Shown here: positions 63,285 to 64,000 of the stretch, one piece after another | Layout: each line of letters begins with the position of its first letter | Numbering within the stretch: position 1 is the first letter of the stretch | NCBI RefSeq assembly: GCF_000178855.1 | Contig: NZ_ADVG01000001.1 | Coordinates: 3,757,481 to 3,821,480 of the forward strand | DNA length: 64,000 nt | From: Ktedonobacter racemifer DSM 44963 | Lineage (GTDB): Bacteria; Chloroflexota; Ktedonobacteria; Ktedonobacterales; Ktedonobacteraceae | Reading direction: 5' to 3' | Notes under the pieces: model-generated | Told to the model about the DNA's origin: nothing | Database searches by the model: none | Seen by the model: only the letters and a program-made list of their open reading frames with translations | Translations under genes and position numbers: made by a program

Positions 63285-64000
63285 TCATGAAGGATGGAGA
63301 AGAGCGGCGAGATGAACGCCCTCCAAGACGTCCATGACCCGCATCCATCCTTTCCATAACGTCTGCCATCCAGGGGGACCATCGCTCTTGCGGTCGAGGT
63401 AGCCTCCCAGGCGTGCAATGGCGTGCCACAAGTCTTGGGCGGTCGTGATGCTACGGTGGCGTCGATCCAAGAAGACGATGACCTGGATGGCTTTTTGCGA
63501 AACGACGTCGGTCGCTGGCGTGTTTCCCGCTTGCTGTGCCGTCTGCCGAATGACCAACAAACGCAAGGCAATGGGAGTCAGCACAGCGAGTAATTTCCAC
63601 TGGGCCTCCATGCTTTGCAGGTTGTGATGTTCCATCCGACAACCCGTTTTGAGGGCTTTGTGAAAATCCTCCAGCAGCCAGCGCCAGCCATACCATTGCA
63701 CCACCTCCCATGCCTCACTTGGGCACACGATCGGCAGCGTGGAAAACCGCGATCCATTCCAACGGCTCTTGTCCTTCGGGTGGCTGGGATTCCCAAACCC
63801 GTACCACCCAGGCAGCAATCTCCGTTTTACGTAAACTGGCTCCGTTCACAGGCGGCTGGACGTGCACCTTTTGAAAATTGATGTGTAAGCGTACTTCTCG
63901 CCTAGGCTGAGCATGCTGGGCAGGAATGTTCACCAGATGAGCATCCACGCCAGGAAGGGCACGAGCCAGAGTCCCCAGATGCACGCGCGTCAAGTTTGGC
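63285..64000 (-). pseudogene. IS4-family (Tn5-like) transposase, frameshifted and cut by the window
   Basis: The upstream part (63993-63760) reads REVRLHINFQKVHVQPPVN and RKTEIAAWVVRVWESQPPEG, EPLEWI. One extra T in a run of four near 63745 shifts the frame; it continues as STLPIVCPSEAWEVVQWYGW and RWLLEDFHKALKTGCRMEHH, the Y..R...E......K end of IS4 transposases, to the stop at 63285. A homopolymer error is possible. The N-terminus lies past base 64000. Confidence 0.82.

Overview
The window looks like chromosomal DNA of a Ktedonobacteria-type Chloroflexota bacterium. That placement is an inference from gene content: RNase J, a group-41 ECF sigma factor, several HTH/NB-ARC/TPR and TPR proteins, zinc-ribbon/membrane/beta-sandwich proteins, an F420-type luciferase-like oxidoreductase, IS607 and IS4-type elements, and very many long intergenic hairpins. 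Composition is moderately GC-rich with AT-rich intergenic spaces. There is no rRNA operon, phage or CRISPR array; one 5S rRNA gene stands alone.

Layout. 1-900: start of RNase J (minus) and tRNA-Phe with its promoter and terminator. 0.95-3.1 kb: an IS607-type element (serine recombinase plus TnpB). 3.2-9.4 kb: small membrane and zinc-ribbon proteins, a membrane-anchored MutS-like ATPase and a DinB-family protein. 9.5-17.2 kb: acyltransferase and membrane glycosyltransferase meeting tail to tail, a GAF histidine kinase with a response regulator, and a LysM-CHAP cell wall hydrolase. 17.4-22.2 kb: amidohydrolase, alpha/beta hydrolase lacking its nucleophile, RsmC-like methyltransferase and, four bases away on the other strand, a transaldolase-like aldolase. 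22.3-23.3 kb: a decayed plus-strand gene with a terminator. 23.4-30.1 kb: GT2 glycosyltransferase, metallophosphoesterase, FG-GAP-like membrane protein, CheY-like protein and a large STAND regulator. 30.3-35.3 kb: CCA-adding enzyme, Nif3 protein, phospholipase D-like protein, a tail-anchored basic protein and a haem-monooxygenase-like protein. 35.6-42.3 kb: TauE exporter, MFS efflux pump, WYL regulator and two TPR proteins. 42.3-48.5 kb: hydrolase with TetR regulator, an SDR protein divergent from an ECF41 sigma factor with a matching ECF41 promoter between them, MFS transporter and PP2C-like phosphatase. 48.6-59.1 kb: thioesterase, peptidoglycan-binding protein, YjjX, S9 peptidase, QueA, RuvB, RND pump and orphan 5S rRNA. 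59.2-64 kb: decay zone with a broken monooxygenase gene, an IS with 36-bp terminal repeats and a frameshifted transposase, an F420-type oxidoreductase, and a second frameshifted transposase running off the window.

The most unusual feature is a set of long, near-perfect hairpins (about 17-36 bp stems, often 3-4 nt loops) between genes. The stems differ in sequence but share a G/T-rich 5' arm. In at least six cases a conserved one-sided border related to CGCCTGCGGCGCTC lies next to the hairpin, in either orientation. This looks like a non-autonomous repeat family whose stem sequence varies. A second, separate family is a short palindrome built on GTAGGGTCCATGC.

No large new multi-gene system is evident. 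The best functional units are the ECF41 sigma/SDR pair with its promoter, the kinase/regulator pair, and the independently transcribed 5S gene.
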